Positions 1-13,271 of a stretch of 64,000 nt of DNA are shown here, piece by piece; the first letter of the stretch is position 1, and each line of letters opens with the position of its first letter. The DNA is taken from NCBI GenBank assembly GCA_023614405.1, contig CM042694.1, positions 133,367,711-133,431,710 of the forward strand. Reading direction: 5' to 3'. The notes below the pieces were generated by a model. The model did no database searches, was not told where the DNA came from, and saw only the letters and a list, made by a program, of their open reading frames with translations. The position numbers and the translations under genes are program-made. The stretch is from Avena insularis. Lineage: Eukaryota; Streptophyta; Magnoliopsida; Poales; Poaceae.

Positions 1-1404
1 GTGGTGGCCAGAATCTTTGCTGTGTCGATTTAATGGAATCAACAACGTGTTCCATATCAAAAACAAAAGATAAATAGATGTGGCTCTGGACTGTATCCGG
101 GAGATACTCTACAATGATGTGATTTGACCAATAAAGTTACGTATTCTCTTAAGAAACGCTAGAAAGAATCATCTTGTTCGAGCTAGATTTACACTCACAC
201 CAGTCTGGCATCATCACATGAAACATTCGCCCACACCTCAGTCCTACACCACCCACAGAGAGAGCTGCCGATTGTAAGGAAATATATGAGAAGTCAAGCC
301 AGACTGGGAGAGGTGAATCTCCGAAAGAATTTAGAGACGATGACTGGAAAGTAAGAGTAGTCAAGTGCGTTAAGAGAGCCTCAGTCTTATATAGTTTTGA
401 GGTTGTAATGTTGGAAATGAATCTCATACTCTCCCCGCTTCTGAAATGTTGTCCAAATTTTATTCAAAGTCAGACCGACGTAAATTTTTACTAGGTTTAT
501 GAAAAATATCAATGTCTTCTCTACCAAAAGAGTATCATGCATGTGGCATGAATATATCCCGTAATATATCTAAATAGTATTATAGTTATAGGCTTTTCTA
601 TACATCTACATAATATTATGCTCTAACTTTAAACATAATGTGCGCGCCTGCTTATCAACAAGAACTATTAATTCAACTAGACCGAGTTCATCTAGTATTT
701 CTTTAATATTGTGTATGCTATTTAGATTTGATGGAAAGTACTTCCACTTGGATTCACTTTGTTAGACCTTTGTTTTTATTTTCCATTTTTTGGGGTAATG
801 TCCCTTATGTAATTGTGGTCCTTATGTTGAATTGATAAAAGAAAAAGAGAATGCTAATGTGCTTTATGTAATATTGTACATGTATCAAAGGGAGTTTTTG
901 TTAATTCAATAGTTCAAATATAGGTGATACAACCAAAAGAGAATAAGTTGTTAGAATCAGACTTCAACTACCTCTCTGAACATAGAACCATGTAATACGA
1001 GTTCATACTCGTACCTTGAAAACAATGACGGTATAGTAATAAACCATGTTCAGTTAGCTTTTAACCATTTCACTATTAGGCTAACTAACTTTTTGTTCAT
1101 CCTAAAATAATTTCAAAATAACATAACTCAATAACTGCAGAATGAGCCTCTATATAAAATTAGAATTGATTGGTACTTCATGTCACCATTTATGTTTACT
1201 TTTTATGTAAAAATCAGGGCAATCTACCTATTTCATATGGAGACAAAAATATAAGAAAACACATTACAAGATTTATTAACATGACCATATTACCTACCTC
1301 TATTTATGGAGTAAAATGTCACCATAATAACAATTCATGTAACCACACGAGTACCACCATCACAATGATGGTCACATCTTCATATTTGCATATATAAATA
1401 TATT
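1..1404. other. AT-rich intergenic DNA, nothing recognised
   Basis: No family, domain or terminal repeat is recognised here. A 92-codon open frame on the minus strand (149-427) has no motif I know and no supporting context; chance or a decayed gene fragment are both possible. Confidence 0.4.
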
Positions 1405-1470
1405 TTATTAAGGCCGTATGTATCACTTCAGCACAGAGGCCAGGGTACTTACCCTTTTCGAAAAAAATCT
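1405..1470 (+). repeat. LINE-like 3' tail remnant
   Basis: A T-rich stretch with ATTTTATTAAGG is followed by a CAGAGGCCAGGGT-like block and a run of A. This resembles the 3' end of grass LINEs, where a 'gatgcagaggccgggg' block precedes the A tail. No reverse transcriptase sequence lies upstream, so only a 5'-truncated tail would remain. The call rests on pattern memory. Confidence 0.35.
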
Positions 1471-1562
1471 AAATATATTGTGTATACTTCATATACCAAC
1501 CATCAATCTTTGTATAAGTATTCCTGGTAGTTGATATGTATATAGATAGAGAAAATTAGCTA

Positions 1563-1821
1563 CTCCCTCCGTCCCAAAATGTAAGGCGCCTAAGCTTTAG
1601 TCAAAAGTCAACATATTTTAAGTTTGACCAAATTTATACATAAAAATATAAACATTCACAATACCAAATCAATATCAATAGATTCAGCAGAAAGTATAGT
1701 TTCTCAAAATGTCCATTTGATATTGTAGATATTTATATTTTTTCGTATAAACTTGATCAAACTTAGAAGATATTGACTTTTGGCTAAAGCTTAGGCGCCT
1801 TATACTTTGGGACGGAGGGAG
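1563..1821. mobile_element. Stowaway (Tc1/Mariner) MITE
   Basis: The element starts CTCCCTCCGTCCCAAAATGT and ends with the inverted counterpart (CTTTGGGACGGAGGGAG). The terminal inverted repeats run for nearly 50 bp with few mismatches. It is flanked on both sides by TA (1561-1562 and 1822-1823), the Tc1/Mariner target duplication. Length is 259 bp with no coding capacity, which fits a non-autonomous Stowaway that depends on a Mariner transposase elsewhere. The well-preserved TIRs suggest a young copy. Confidence 0.93.
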
Positions 1822-1823
1822 TA

Positions 1824-2935
1824 GTACTTATGTGCTTGGCACGGAGGGATAATACGATGTCATATGTTGTTAGTCTTCTTATCTGTTGAGCTTGGAAGTC
1901 ACTGGGATTTTAGGGTCTCCATGTCCACCTGGTCTTGTTTGCCACATGCAGACAATGCGTGTGTTGGTTAGCATTCTACTTTGCACCAAAAAGTCATCTT
2001 GTACTACCATTCTTCCTTCCCATCAACTTGTACATATTGCACACACTTTTCAAGAAAAGGGGACAACAGAAGGGTGCGAATGAGCTCACCGAGGGAAGCA
2101 CCCATTTCTTTTTTAGCTACCATAGTTCTCAACGGGCTCTCATGTCCAATAAGTTCATTTTTGTTGTGGATTTACATACACAACGTCACAACCTGCAGGC
2201 TGTTGTGATTACTTTTTGCACAAATGTAGGGTAATAATTAGCTGCATTGTGAAAGTCTCAAAATAGTTTTTTGGACGACACCTAGACTTTTGTTTTGTGA
2301 TCAATATTTCTTATCCGGCTTTGACATAAGTCAAGGCAACTTCTATGGTGCCTTTTACTATGGGTGGGAGGTGAGTAGTATAATTTTAATCTAGCACTAA
2401 CCACACTAATTAATCCAGGGGGATTATAGAATTGTCATGTAAAAAAATCAATCATGTAGAACTAAGCCCACTATTAATCCATTAATCTTTCCTAGAATCT
2501 AACTAGATCTAAATTTGAGATTTGCATGTTCTCGTTTGGTCTCTGCACCTGTCTTTTTTTTGGTGGGAAACCCTCTCTGCACCTGTCTTCATATGTATCA
2601 TCGGTATCATGCATCCATGCTAAACAATGCTCGGAACTTATCTCGTGGGAACTCTTAGCGTGTATGACAGCGGACCTCCGGACGGCAATATACATGGAAA
2701 TGGACTAGCTAGTCAGGCTGCCCTGTCAATCCACAACATGTGTAATTCCTATTTCAATACTCTTTTCATATTTGTGGCATCATCTGGACAATTGAAGTGA
2801 GCAACCTGAAGGGAAAAAATTCAACAATAATATATGGATAATCTCCATTATTGACGGGATTTGTTGGGGGCATTCGTGGGGCCTTCCATTTCTTACATGA
2901 TTTATTGTTGCAACCCTGCCGATAATGACGATGTA
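1824..2935. other. Intergenic DNA, nothing recognised
   Basis: There are only short overlapping open frames in several phases (for example 1886-2234) and no recognisable domain. No terminal repeats or gene signals were found. Confidence 0.4.
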
Positions 2936-2943
2936 GTCAACAC

Positions 2944-3236
2944 TAGATCTGGGCATGGGCAGCCTGGCCCGGAAAAAGCCCAACAGGCCGGGCTTTTGAG
3001 GCCCGCGGGCCGGGCCTGGGCACCAGATTTGCGGCCCGAAGACTGCGCGGGCCAGAGGAAAACGCAGAATAGGGAAAGGCCCGGCCCGCGGCCCGAAGGA
3101 TAACGCGCTGCACGGGCCGGGCTCGGGCTCAGGTTTCAGGCCCGACAGCCGGGCCGGGCCGGGCCTGGGATTTGCACGGGCGGGCTTTGTCAAGCCCGGC
3201 CCGAGCCCGGCCTGGCCCGGAAAATGCCCAGGTATA
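2944..3236. mobile_element. GC-rich hAT-type MITE with 8-bp TSD
   Basis: A 293-bp insert is bounded by an exact 8-bp direct repeat GTCAACAC (2936-2943 and 3237-3244), the target duplication length of hAT elements. The termini are imperfect inverted repeats: TAGATCTGGGCAT at the left, and ATGCCCAGGTATA at the right. The interior is far more GC-rich than the flanks and is built from many GGCCCG and CGGGCC words that can pair with each other. The open frames on both strands inside it (including part of 2780-3427) are by-products of this composition. Confidence 0.85.
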
Positions 3237-3244
3237 GTCAACAC

Positions 3245-4839
3245 TAGTATGATTTGTACTACTCTGGTTTTAATTGTTGATGGCTTGAAAATAGTATTGA
3301 TCCATATATATAACACAAGTACCTCGTCTTTCCTTTTGCATGCATCCATATATGTTCGAACTAGTTTGCTAGGCATGGTAGGAAACACGGAACTATGTCT
3401 CCTGTTCAACCTTGTCGTTTCACGCATTGTTGGTCTTAACTACTGATCTAGTTAAGACTACTCTCCAAAAGAAAAGGAGCATCATGTGCAAGGCAGTGTA
3501 CTATATCGCAATATATCCCATGTTGAACAATGCAGAAATTTAAGATTGAATGCTCAGTCCCTATAAATTTATAGTACTTGATGAGAGAATTCAATTAGGG
3601 TATAGCCGCACAGTTTGGTTGAAATAAATAGGTGGCCTTATAGTTCAGTGGCATGAGTACCGTCCATTCCAGTAGAAACCTGAACCTGATCAACGTGCAT
3701 GGTAATGGCTTGTCTGTTCTCGCTTTTGGAGGTTAGGCTTGAGAGGCAATGGGGAATCAAGACGTGACCTCACAATTAATGAATCCCTTCCATCAGCACT
3801 TGACGCCTTGATAGAGGCACTTGAAAGGAGACCCACATGTGTTAGCTCCTTCAAGCTACACAGGGGAAAACAACAACTGCGCGGTGAAAAGGGATATCAA
3901 TTTTGATGTCCCACTCTGATCCATATAGTCCGCGGTTCTCATGTGTGCTCTGTCACTGGGAGATGAACGGCAGCGTCCAACGAAACAATGAGAAAGGACA
4001 ATGCATTCAACAGTTCATTTAGGGCGACAGCGCATCCAAGCTTAACTATTAGTGGGCACCACTAGGGATCGGCGCCCGATACCTTCTTTTCCATCGGACC
4101 AATTTCTTGTCTTACGATTGGAAGCAGCCTCGCCGTTGGATTTCTACCAGGCACCATGCGTGGAAACAACAAACAGTCGAGCATCCCTTAAACAGCAGCC
4201 CGCTCCGTTAATCACTCCCGTAAAAGTAGCTTCCGTTAATCACGTTGCTTCAAGTGTCCCACTTTATCAATGGTTTCTAAAACAAGATGCTTCCTTATAT
4301 ATGCTCCCGAAATTTACTCCAGATACGTATAATCAGGCATGATTCCATCTACCACAGAGAATACTTCTCTTCCATTCCATAATACTCGTTTCCATCATAC
4401 AATGAACATGCGTCCAAACTACTAAGCTATGCTTCATGATTTTCTAATGTTTTTTCCCAAGCAATGTCATGATTTGGTTATACTATGAAGCACTATATAG
4501 TTGCACTTGAAACATAGTTTTATGATTGTTGAAGCATTCACAATGTGGTGCCAAACATTATTATCGTAGTCGACGTAGTGTAGCGTGCATATCTCCTAAG
4601 AAATTGTATGGTGTTTATGATTGAAAAATATAACATGTACAGTAGTACTGTTTGTTGTGGGTATTGACTATTAAGCCATTGGAAATACAGTTTGATAATT
4701 GTTGAAGTAGGAACAAAGATGTACCGAAACATTTCATTTTTTGTGCAAAGAACGGATCAAATAGGTACTTGGAAACATTTTGTACAAAATTTCGATACAT
4801 GTCACGAATGATACAGAAGCACACATGCGGTACTAAACC
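3245..4839. other. Intergenic DNA, possible tRNA-derived SINE trace near 3640
   Basis: Mostly unrecognised sequence. Around 3636-3690 the word TAGTTCAGTGGCATGAG resembles a tRNA A box, followed by CAGTAGAAACCTGA, as in grass Au-like SINEs. No clear B box or A tail was found. An open frame at 4052-4342 has no recognised motif. Around 3737 the words GGCTTGAGAGGCAATGGGGA resemble those downstream of the promoter-like units at 42944 and 54399. Confidence 0.25.
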
Positions 4840-5268
4840 CTAGGAAGCACATGGTACAGAAGAACAAGGAAACTTAATATACACAACCCTAAAGCATTGC
4901 ATATGTGACAACGAAAGCACAACATCTCCACTAGCAACAGGAAATGGTGGCGTTGATGTCATGAAGCATCGGCCGAGCGCTATTTTTCTCGTCTTTGCGA
5001 CTTGGACTCTACTAGCATAGCTACCGCAGTTCATGGTCGCAATCATCGACATCCTCATGCCAAGATCCAGAGCAAAGCCAACGAGAACACCGGAGATCCT
5101 CGATGGAGCATGGAGTTTCCAGCTCGTCAAAAATAGCAACCTTGAGGATCTCAATGGTACAATTCGTCCATGATCTTGCTGCAAACAATACAAAATTAAA
5201 AATATATTAGTGCTTGAGAAATCAAACAACCAGTAAGCATACCTATCTTCACAAAGCGGATGATCCAT
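4840..5268 (-). other. Open frame of unknown meaning, possible gene fragment
   Basis: A 142-codon minus-strand frame starts ATG GAT CAT at 5268. I do not recognise the product and see no domain or signal peptide. Read as a gene, 'GATAG/gtatgc...tttgcag/CAAGATC' inside it would make a plausible small intron, after which another frame opens. Neither reading is supported by a family I can name. The adjacent plus-strand frame 5260-5562 is its antisense or a chance frame. Confidence 0.15.
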
Positions 5269-5562
5269 CTTGGACCTCTCCTAGAGAACTCCACTGGGAA
5301 AGTGCTTTTTCTAGATGGTGACGTCTGCTACTACGGATGCGCCTACTCCCTTACGGCACCATGGAACGGCATCCCGCGCCGACGCCAAAATCAATCCAGG
5401 TGGACGTGCAGGTCACGACTGGATTGGGACGGTTCACGTGGTGGAGAGAGGAGTTGTGTCGCCGCGCGATGTCGAAAGGAGTGGCAGCGCGGCGGGGAAT
5501 CGTCAGACCGGGGAAGAAGATCTATTTTTGGAGCAATAACTTCCCGTAATTTTGGGAATTGA

Positions 5563-8394
5563 GGTGGTCAAATGTGCGGGGTTAAGACAATAATTTTTTC
5601 TATTAATTAAAGATGCATGCAAACCATAGGATTGGAATAGAGATGGACGGTGTCAGAATAGTCCGACGATTTGTTTCCCATCGGCCTCCGATGTAGAGTG
5701 TTTACCTAACTATTATTTTTCTAGCGTAAGTTATAAATACATGGTATTCAAATATAGTTCTAGATTTGGTTGTGGTAACATATAAATCAATTAATTACAT
5801 TTAGTTGAAATTGAGAATCATTTAATGAGTGAGAGAACGTAACTTTATAATTCCAGCCATACGACAGAAGATATGGAAAGCTTAGCATCCTTGATATATA
5901 GTAGGTAACTAGCAAGCAACAAAACAGAGAAGAATACATGATGAACACTGGATCAAACATACCCGAGTCCTTGGCACATGTATGTCCTTGTTTATATGAA
6001 TTATCTTTTTCAAAAACGAGGAAAAATCCTTGGCCTTTACTAATCGGCATTATCTCACGACCTGACTTGGTAGGATCAGCTCAGACTCAGGATTCGGAAG
6101 AATATTGGTTGTCATATATTGTCTACCCCATAGTTGACTTATAGTAACCATCTGTAATCACGTAATATCCATGTCGGTTCTTTATGGACTCAAGTGTTTG
6201 TTTTATTAATTCCAAGAGTTCGATTATAAGGAGATAGTTTGGGGAGTAAAACGGAATCTCATATAGATAATGATTGCTAACATTTGAGCTTACTAATATA
6301 AGATGTATATTTCAATGTGTTGAAATTAACATTGAGTGAGCTGATAATTTTGTCTTGACGAAACCGTCCAAGAAGTTCGATTTCATCTGGCAGGATAAAA
6401 GGAACCTTAAAGTAAGTGGGAGCGTAAGGATCTATATGATACTATATATGTGAGACATATAAGTGATTATAGATGACTTCTCAAACTCTTAGCTTTCAAT
6501 AAACTACTTAATCCTGAAACTCAGTTTTATATTTTTGCATCAAGATCTATTTGGATAAATAGGAAGAAAATAACACTTAGCTTGAAAATATATTTTAGAG
6601 GAGTCTAAAGAGAGTTTGCAAACATCATATTTGAGCTAGTCATATTGATGAGTAAATGAGGATATCAATGGATACACGATATATATCATGATATACTGGG
6701 GAATGGTTGTTTGTGCTAAAGCATTGGAAGGTAAAATCATCCAGGAAATTCTAGGAAGGATTTTTCAAGAAGTACTAGATTTCATCGTTGGATAGAATTT
6801 TTTTCTAAATTTGGAGATAATAAGGAGTGTGTTATGAGGAGTTACAATAATTTTTATTATTGATTTGAATAAGTGGAAATTTTAAATGAGGCGATATTAA
6901 AATTGTAGAAGTGTTGCTTCATGCTGGAAGGAGTTCTATGCAGTGCACTAAGGTAATCTATAAACGCAAGCAAGTTTTCATCATGTTTTGGGAACCTATT
7001 GAATGTTTTGGATAAAGGTTCACTACGCGAACTAATTCCTCATGTAGACTTAAGTTTTGTTGTTTTAAACTGACTTATGCTCTTAATCAACATGAAAATT
7101 CAAATGTTGTAAGAACATTGTTTTCACTTGTGCGAGTGTTTGCTGACACTAGAACATATGAAAAGACAACTATCATATGGAACTGAACTGCTTATATGTG
7201 ATTTATACCATGAGCGGAGGAGGAGACCGCCACCGCCATACCCGGAGCCACCAGGACACATTGGCGGACGCATGGGCGGGCCGGATGGGCCACGGCCCAC
7301 CCAGAATTCTGGGATTTTTTTTACCTACCGCTAATCTGATCCCTATGAGAGAGATGTGACTGGAACCAAGGGGACCAAAGCTCACCTAGCCTAGGCAAGC
7401 GAGCTGGTCCCGATGCGCACGGTGCAGGCAGACGGGGATCAAAGGTTGATTATTCACCTCTCCAGCTTTTGTGTGATCAGAAACCTAACTAATTAACTGT
7501 GGACGCTGATTGGTGCGGATCTGTAGTGGGGAGAGAGGAATTTCTCACCGGAGCTACGGCGGTGCGGACTAATGGTCCGATGTGGAGAAATAATACTTCA
7601 AGAATAAGAAATAATACTTCAAGACTGCAAAAGTATACACTAGCCTGGTGTGTGGGAGAGGTTGAGCTACCTTCAAGACTGCAAGTGTGAAAACTGAGGA
7701 GTTTGAGCTACCTTTTTATAGCAGAAATTTGGCCAAATTCGCACCAAAATACCCCATCCAACATCCTAAAATTCGAAAACTACACTAGGAAAATGAAAAA
7801 AAAAATCTCAAACCCTAGGCCACCTCACCCGCTCTTGCCAACGGCTATCAGCGCGACTGGCTGGAGCAAGCAAGGCATCCAGTGCAAAAGAAAACTTTGA
7901 AGTGTGCTCACCCTATAATTTCTTCCTGCATCTGCCACTACCGCTACAGGATTCCTCATGATGCAGGGAAAGACCACGAGTGCCTCCGCCGATATGCCAC
8001 TAAAGCCGACGAGAGGAAGCACGTGAGGATGTGTGGGATGGCCAAAGCTAACTAGACCCATTGGGCCCAGATTGTGCCGATCTAGTTGATCCAACAACCG
8101 CCACCTATGGTTGTGCCCAAAGACGCACCCCGACCGCCTTTGCCCACCAACGCTGCTGGAGTAGCTGAGAACGGATTTGACGCCGCCTTAGTACCTAGGA
8201 TGACCAAGGAGGTCCACCCCGTGCCGTAGGGGCTTTGCACAAAAATTATCTCGGCGGAGGCGGGAGGAGCAGTGGGGGACGCGGGAGAGGTCAAGGGAGG
8301 TGTCTGGCTGACTATGGTGGCAACAAAAAAATATTAGGTTCCTATATTCTTTTTTTACATAATAGTAGGTAAGCATTAATAGAACCCTAGTAAT
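5563..8394. other. Intergenic DNA, nothing recognised
   Basis: AT-rich up to about 7190 and more GC-rich at 7210-7460 and 7820-8300. Short open frames occur in conflicting phases with no domain. No terminal repeats were matched. The GC-rich patches may be remnants of old transposons, but I cannot name them. Confidence 0.35.
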
Positions 8395-8640
8395 TGAAGC
8401 ATGTCTAAGTACGTCATGAAGCCCAATCTATAAATTGCCAACGATCGAGTAGCTAGTTTCGGAAAACTTAAAGCAACAAAATGGCAATGGATAGCTACAT
8501 ACATGTGCATGTAGCTAGGATTGGAAGGCTACAGAAAGTTAAGATGCACAATCAGGTTGGGAGTGACATTGTATCGGGTTATCGCCGCCCTCACTACTTG
8601 ATAGGATACACAAACCTTAGATTCCTGCGCGACTGCGACT
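8395..8640 (+). repeat. Promoter-like repeated unit, copy 1 (pairs with 22355-22610)
   Basis: This block contains CTATAAATTGCCAACGATCG (a TATA-like word), then a leader and ATGGCAATGGATAG at 8481. It is clearly homologous to 22355-22610, which has the same TATA-like word and the same ATG context. A 4-bp length difference just after the ATG shifts the frame between copies, so at least one is not coding. A 108-codon frame (8481-8807) runs through copy 1, but its product is not recognised. A duplicated gene 5' region or a carrier repeat are both possible. Confidence 0.4.
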
Positions 8641-9850
8641 TGTCAACAGGAGATACTTGCTCCTCCTTCACCACGGGAGAGGCTTGCTCAACACGAGGCG
8701 CTGCGCCGCCTGGCACTTCTAGATGCCAAAAATGTGAGTGGTCTTCTTATTATGAGCCATGTCAAAGTGTCTCTACCGTAAAGAGATGGTGTGTGCCAAG
8801 AGGGTGATGTGGTGCGAGACTTGATGGCGCGCATCAGGGAATCTACATCATCCCTAATGTGTAGCATATGGAAGAAGTAGAAGAGGGTACACATGCGACT
8901 AGAAAGGGCACAAAAAATAAACAGTTGGAACACGACAAAATGTCGGAAAATAGGAGACACATAGTTGTTTGGCAATCGTGAAGGATGTTTGGCCACTAAG
9001 AAAATGGTTTTCCCAATCTTGACCGTGTGGGATTTACCTTTTTACGGTCCCGGGAAACTTTATGTATGCGATATGGTGAGGAACAAGCATACCTAGGCCG
9101 CGGTCAGACAGTCGAACTTTTGTGAAGTCAACGATCTTCCACATTACAGACGGAAAAGGGTTTCCATGCGACGGAGGGGACTTAATAGGCCTACTACTAG
9201 TGTACAGAAATGAAAACGAAGGAATAGAAAGATAAAATAAAAATTATTGAGTGGGATAGGTGTCAAGCGCTGACCGGTACCGATTGCCACGTCAGCCTGA
9301 TAGTTGTCCCATCTGGTGATAAAATACACAGCCAAATGAGCTATATTCACGGAATAGTGTTTTTTGCAAAAATTGGGAGGGCAACCATTGATTTTTTGCT
9401 ATCTTTTTGAAAAAAGTGATTTTTCGAAGCCGTAGGCTCAGATGTGGTATTTCTTTTGCAATTTTCTTGGTTATAGCCATGTGCTGGTGCTATCTCATCT
9501 TCTCCCTCCCGACCAGCATGCCAAATGGAAGGGTCTTATAAATCTCTGTCGTGGCGTTCATTGCCTGGCTGTTTCCATGTGGTGCCATCCGGGGGACGAA
9601 CGCAAATGGCGGTGGTGTTTATTGTTGAGCTCAAATTCATCGCCAGTGGAGACGAACCCGATCGTATTATTTTCTTTATTTTTAGGGTCCTTTCTTCTAA
9701 AATTTAATTTCTGTGGTGTAACTTTCTATTATTGGGAGGTCTGCTATATGTAAGTTGAAGCACACCGTTCCTAATTAAATACAGACCCGGACCCTTCGGG
9801 GTCCTTTCGCACGTTAAAAAATTGGATTAACTCTTAGTCATTGTTATCGA
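8641..9850. other. Intergenic DNA, nothing recognised
   Basis: Short conflicting open frames only (for example 8688-8996 minus and 9442-9753 plus). No domain, RNA gene or terminal repeat was recognised. Confidence 0.35.
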
Positions 9851-9985
9851 CTCCCTCAATTTCAAAATATAAGATGTTTTTAGTGTGTGGTTTACGCATT
9901 TTTTCTGAACCTACGCACGAAAAAATGTCTAGATACATGTGTTTCAGAAAAAGGCTAAAACATCTTTTATGTCGAAACAGAGGAG
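9851..9985. mobile_element. Decayed Stowaway-like MITE
   Basis: The left end CTCCCTCAATTTCAAAATAT and right end TTATGTCGAAACAGAGGAG are imperfect inverted repeats of the Stowaway type, about 30 bp each. TA follows on the right (9986-9987). The left flank is GA, so the TA duplication is damaged or the boundary is slightly off. Length is about 135 bp with no coding capacity. Confidence 0.7.
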
Positions 9986-11335
9986 TAGTATCAATTCTAA
10001 TATCACATTTTAGTCATTCTTCAAACGCTGAGCAAGGAAATATAATTATATTTCTTTGTTATTTTGTTTCGCCCGCATGTAACATCCCAAAACTTTAATC
10101 CAAGTGATCAAGATCCAATCTACCAATTTTAGGGTTAACAAAAACTTTCCCATTTAAAAATCTTTAAGCATTCATATGTGTGTGCACTTAAAATATGAGT
10201 TGTTTTGAATTGCCACGATTGAGTGATCTATTGGTTGTAAAATGACTCTAAGGTGAATTACACATCATCTAGATCATCACCAAGCAAATCCCAAAGAGAA
10301 ATAAATAAAAAAGAATTAAATAAAGGAAATGGTCACTTTTGCCATTTTAATCAACTAGCCCACTTTGGCTATTCCTAGCACTCAAATTCAAACAGAAACA
10401 AATGTGAATCTTTGCACCCCTTGCTAGTACAAGTAGTGATGTACCAAGGCCCACTTTGTGATCTCCCAAAAACATTTGAACTCTAATTTTAAATGACAAT
10501 TGAAAATTGAATCTAGTTCATATGTATAGATCACACTTATTCAAAAACCACTCAAATGAACTCCATTTCAAAATCCCAAGCAAACCTAGATACTTAAGCA
10601 TAAGATAAACCACTCCACCAAAAATCTTTGAAAAATTCAAATCTTTTGTTCATGCGGCCATTTGGTCGAACACTTGGCAGTCATGAATCACACTCTAGTT
10701 CTAGCTCACTGTTTCTACAGGGTTTTGCCACCCATTTGACCTCAACTTACTCCCTCTGTCCCTCCTAGCTCTAACCAGACCATAATCGCCCCACCCCCTT
10801 GTCCCTAGCAGCAGTGCACCGCCATCCCAAGGCCATGCTCGCCGGCCAAGCATGCACAAGGAGCAGGAGACCACCATCCCCTCTCCGCCGCTCCAGGAAG
10901 CCAGGCACCACTCCATCGCCGCCCACGGTCCACCCCACGAGCATTGCCAGCCCCTGGACCACCCTAGAAAACCGCCGTCCTTTCCTCTCTGCGCCGCGCC
11001 AGAGCACGCCAGAGCGCCCTCGCCACCAACACGCCACAGACCGCGCCTCGACACCAGACCGCGCACGCCGCTCCGCCTTGACCACACCAACCCGCCAGAC
11101 ACGGTCGTGCACCGCCGCACGACCCATAGTTGCCAGGAGCACCGTCGAGCACCGCCTCTGTCCCTCAGAGCGCGGGAAGCTCCCGACCGATTGCCACCGC
11201 CCCTAGCCACGTCATTAAGTCCTAGTTGACCGCCAGTAGACCGCCCACCGTCTGCCTACCTCGCCCACGTCGGTAGCCCCCTGTGCCGTCGTCACCGACG
11301 AGCTCCGCCCACACCCTTCGGTCCCCTCGTCGAGC

Positions 11336-11343
11336 CTATATAA
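11336..11343 (+). promoter_or_regulatory. TATA box of the solo LTR promoter
   Basis: CTATATAA lies in a GC-rich stretch and is followed by GGAGGCCACCCCC and a pyrimidine-rich CCCCTCTCTCC leader. This is the usual layout of a plant LTR promoter and start region. The position inside the LTR fits the U3/R boundary. Activity is not shown. Confidence 0.5.
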
Positions 11344-13271
11344 GGAGGCCACCCCCAGCCTCAATCGCCACACCATTCCACTCCCCTCTCTCCACTGATC
11401 GTTTCCCCTCTCTCGCCGGAGCCGCTCGAGCAGCCCATCGCCGGAATTCCACCGGAGGTAGCCGCTGCAGAGGAGGACAAGTTGCAGTCGATTTCGTCCA
11501 CCTCAGCCCCTGCCGCGACCTCGCCTAAGTCTGCCGTCGTCGTCTCGTTCGATCGCCCCCATCGCCGCACTAGCTAGAGCCCTGGTACGTCCCCAGTAGA
11601 CCCCCACCGACCGTGCTAGGGTTCAGTCTCGCCGGCGACGTGTCCGTCGTCGATGACGACCGTGGACCGTTAGATCTTGTTCTAATCGGGTGGTCCTTAT
11701 CGCCCCGTACCGCTTTGCGTTTAAAGAGTCAGTGATAGGCGGGCCCCCCTGTCAGCAGCCCTCAGCGCCGTGGAGTGTACACAGGCTGGCCCATTTAGTT
11801 TTCCGCGCTGACCTAGTAATTAAAATATAGGTTTTTCTTTTTAAAAGTAAACTTAATTCTGTCCCTTAGTTCAAAAATAAATTCAGAGAGTTTTATAAAT
11901 CAAAATTGAGCGATTCCAATTTTGTTGGAAATCTAATGAAAATATCTATCAAATCCCGGTGGATTTAAATCAATTAGAGTTAGAGATCTCGCCTAGTAAA
12001 AATAACAAGACAGAAGCTTTTTCACATTCAAACATTTCTCTAAAATCAACCATAATAGCTTTTGAGTTGATTCCAACTCTCAAAAATCACATTTAACCAT
12101 ACCTATCTGAATATGTAATAATATTAAGATTTGTATGTAGTGACTTTGGACTAGTACCAAAATAATTCTATATAGGCATTTCTAGTAACTTTCAATCATT
12201 AATTATTGAACTTAAACTTATTAAAATGTGATCCAACCTTTAAATCGCATTCCCATATGTTAGAATATGAGGTGATGACATGTGTCCACATGATCCCATA
12301 TTTAAATTGGAGAATATTAAATCTTAGTTAATTTCAATAAGTAGAAATTACTTTTCTCAAATAAAATAAATGAAGCTAGTTCATTAAACCTTGTGATGCT
12401 TGTGATGATAATAGATCATCAAATGTGTGCCTTAGTGTGCTAAGTAGACTAGTTAAGTATTGTTTGGTGATTGTGTATTCCATGTGTATTTATAGACGAT
12501 AGTACCGACCAAGTCTACGAGGAGGAGGAGTTCTACCAAGAAGAGGAGGAAGAGGATTTCAACCACTACACCAACCAAGGCAAGCTAGCATTATACAAGT
12601 TAATCATGCAAGTGATTACTTGCAAGCCATCATTAACAATGCAAGCTAGATAACCTAAGCAAAGGCATTAGGCATGCTTTGGTTATACCATTTTGACTTA
12701 TACCTACTCCAAGTTTTATTTACATGCTTTACTTCCTTTACCTTACCAAAGTCCTTTACTTGTTTAAAGGTAGCATAAACAGTATAAACCTTGACCTATC
12801 TAGTTAGACTTAGATGTCATTCTATGGCATGAGATTGAGATTAGCATCCCACATTACTGAACACTCTTAACTTAGTAGTTTAGAGCTAAACCCAAAAATC
12901 GATCACTTTAGATGGGAATACTTGGTGAAACTGATTTATGAAAACCTTGGAATAATGAGTCCTTCCATTGAGATGTTTTGACATGTGTTGAGAAACACAA
13001 ATGGTTTATGATGATGATAAGAATGTTAAGGCATGAGCCTTAGCCCTTTTACAAAAACTGATGGTTGGGTTCGGATGCGATACCATTCCAATTTTACCGT
13101 ACAACCACAATACCTGAATTGGGTAAGGCTTAGCCGGAAGTGTATATGCATTAGTATTAGTTCTCTCGCGGGAGAGGTTTGAGCAGAGGCTACCTCTCAA
13201 TGTTGTCCACCTATGCAGTGCCCAGGATGACAGATGGTCATGGCTGGGAGGCCATGCTTATAGGAGAGGTG

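Noticed and set aside
2780..3427. 215-codon minus-strand frame.
   Set aside because: It runs straight through a hAT MITE whose TSD shows it to be an insertion; the protein is low-complexity Gly/Pro/Arg in that part.
3636..3720. A tRNA gene (A-box-like TAGTTCAGTGG).
   Set aside because: No B box, no cloverleaf pairing and no acceptor stem; at best a SINE remnant.
8481..8807. A complete small gene starting ATGGCAATGGATAG.
   Set aside because: The frame is shifted in the related copy at 22444 and the protein has no recognised domain, so I kept it only as part of a repeated promoter-like unit.
10701..11229. Several long overlapping open frames on both strands (up to 169 codons).
   Set aside because: They lie in the GC-rich part of a solo LTR, overlap each other on both strands, and have Arg/Pro/Ala/Ser- or Gly/Trp-rich composition with no domain. 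Stop codons are rare there because of base composition.
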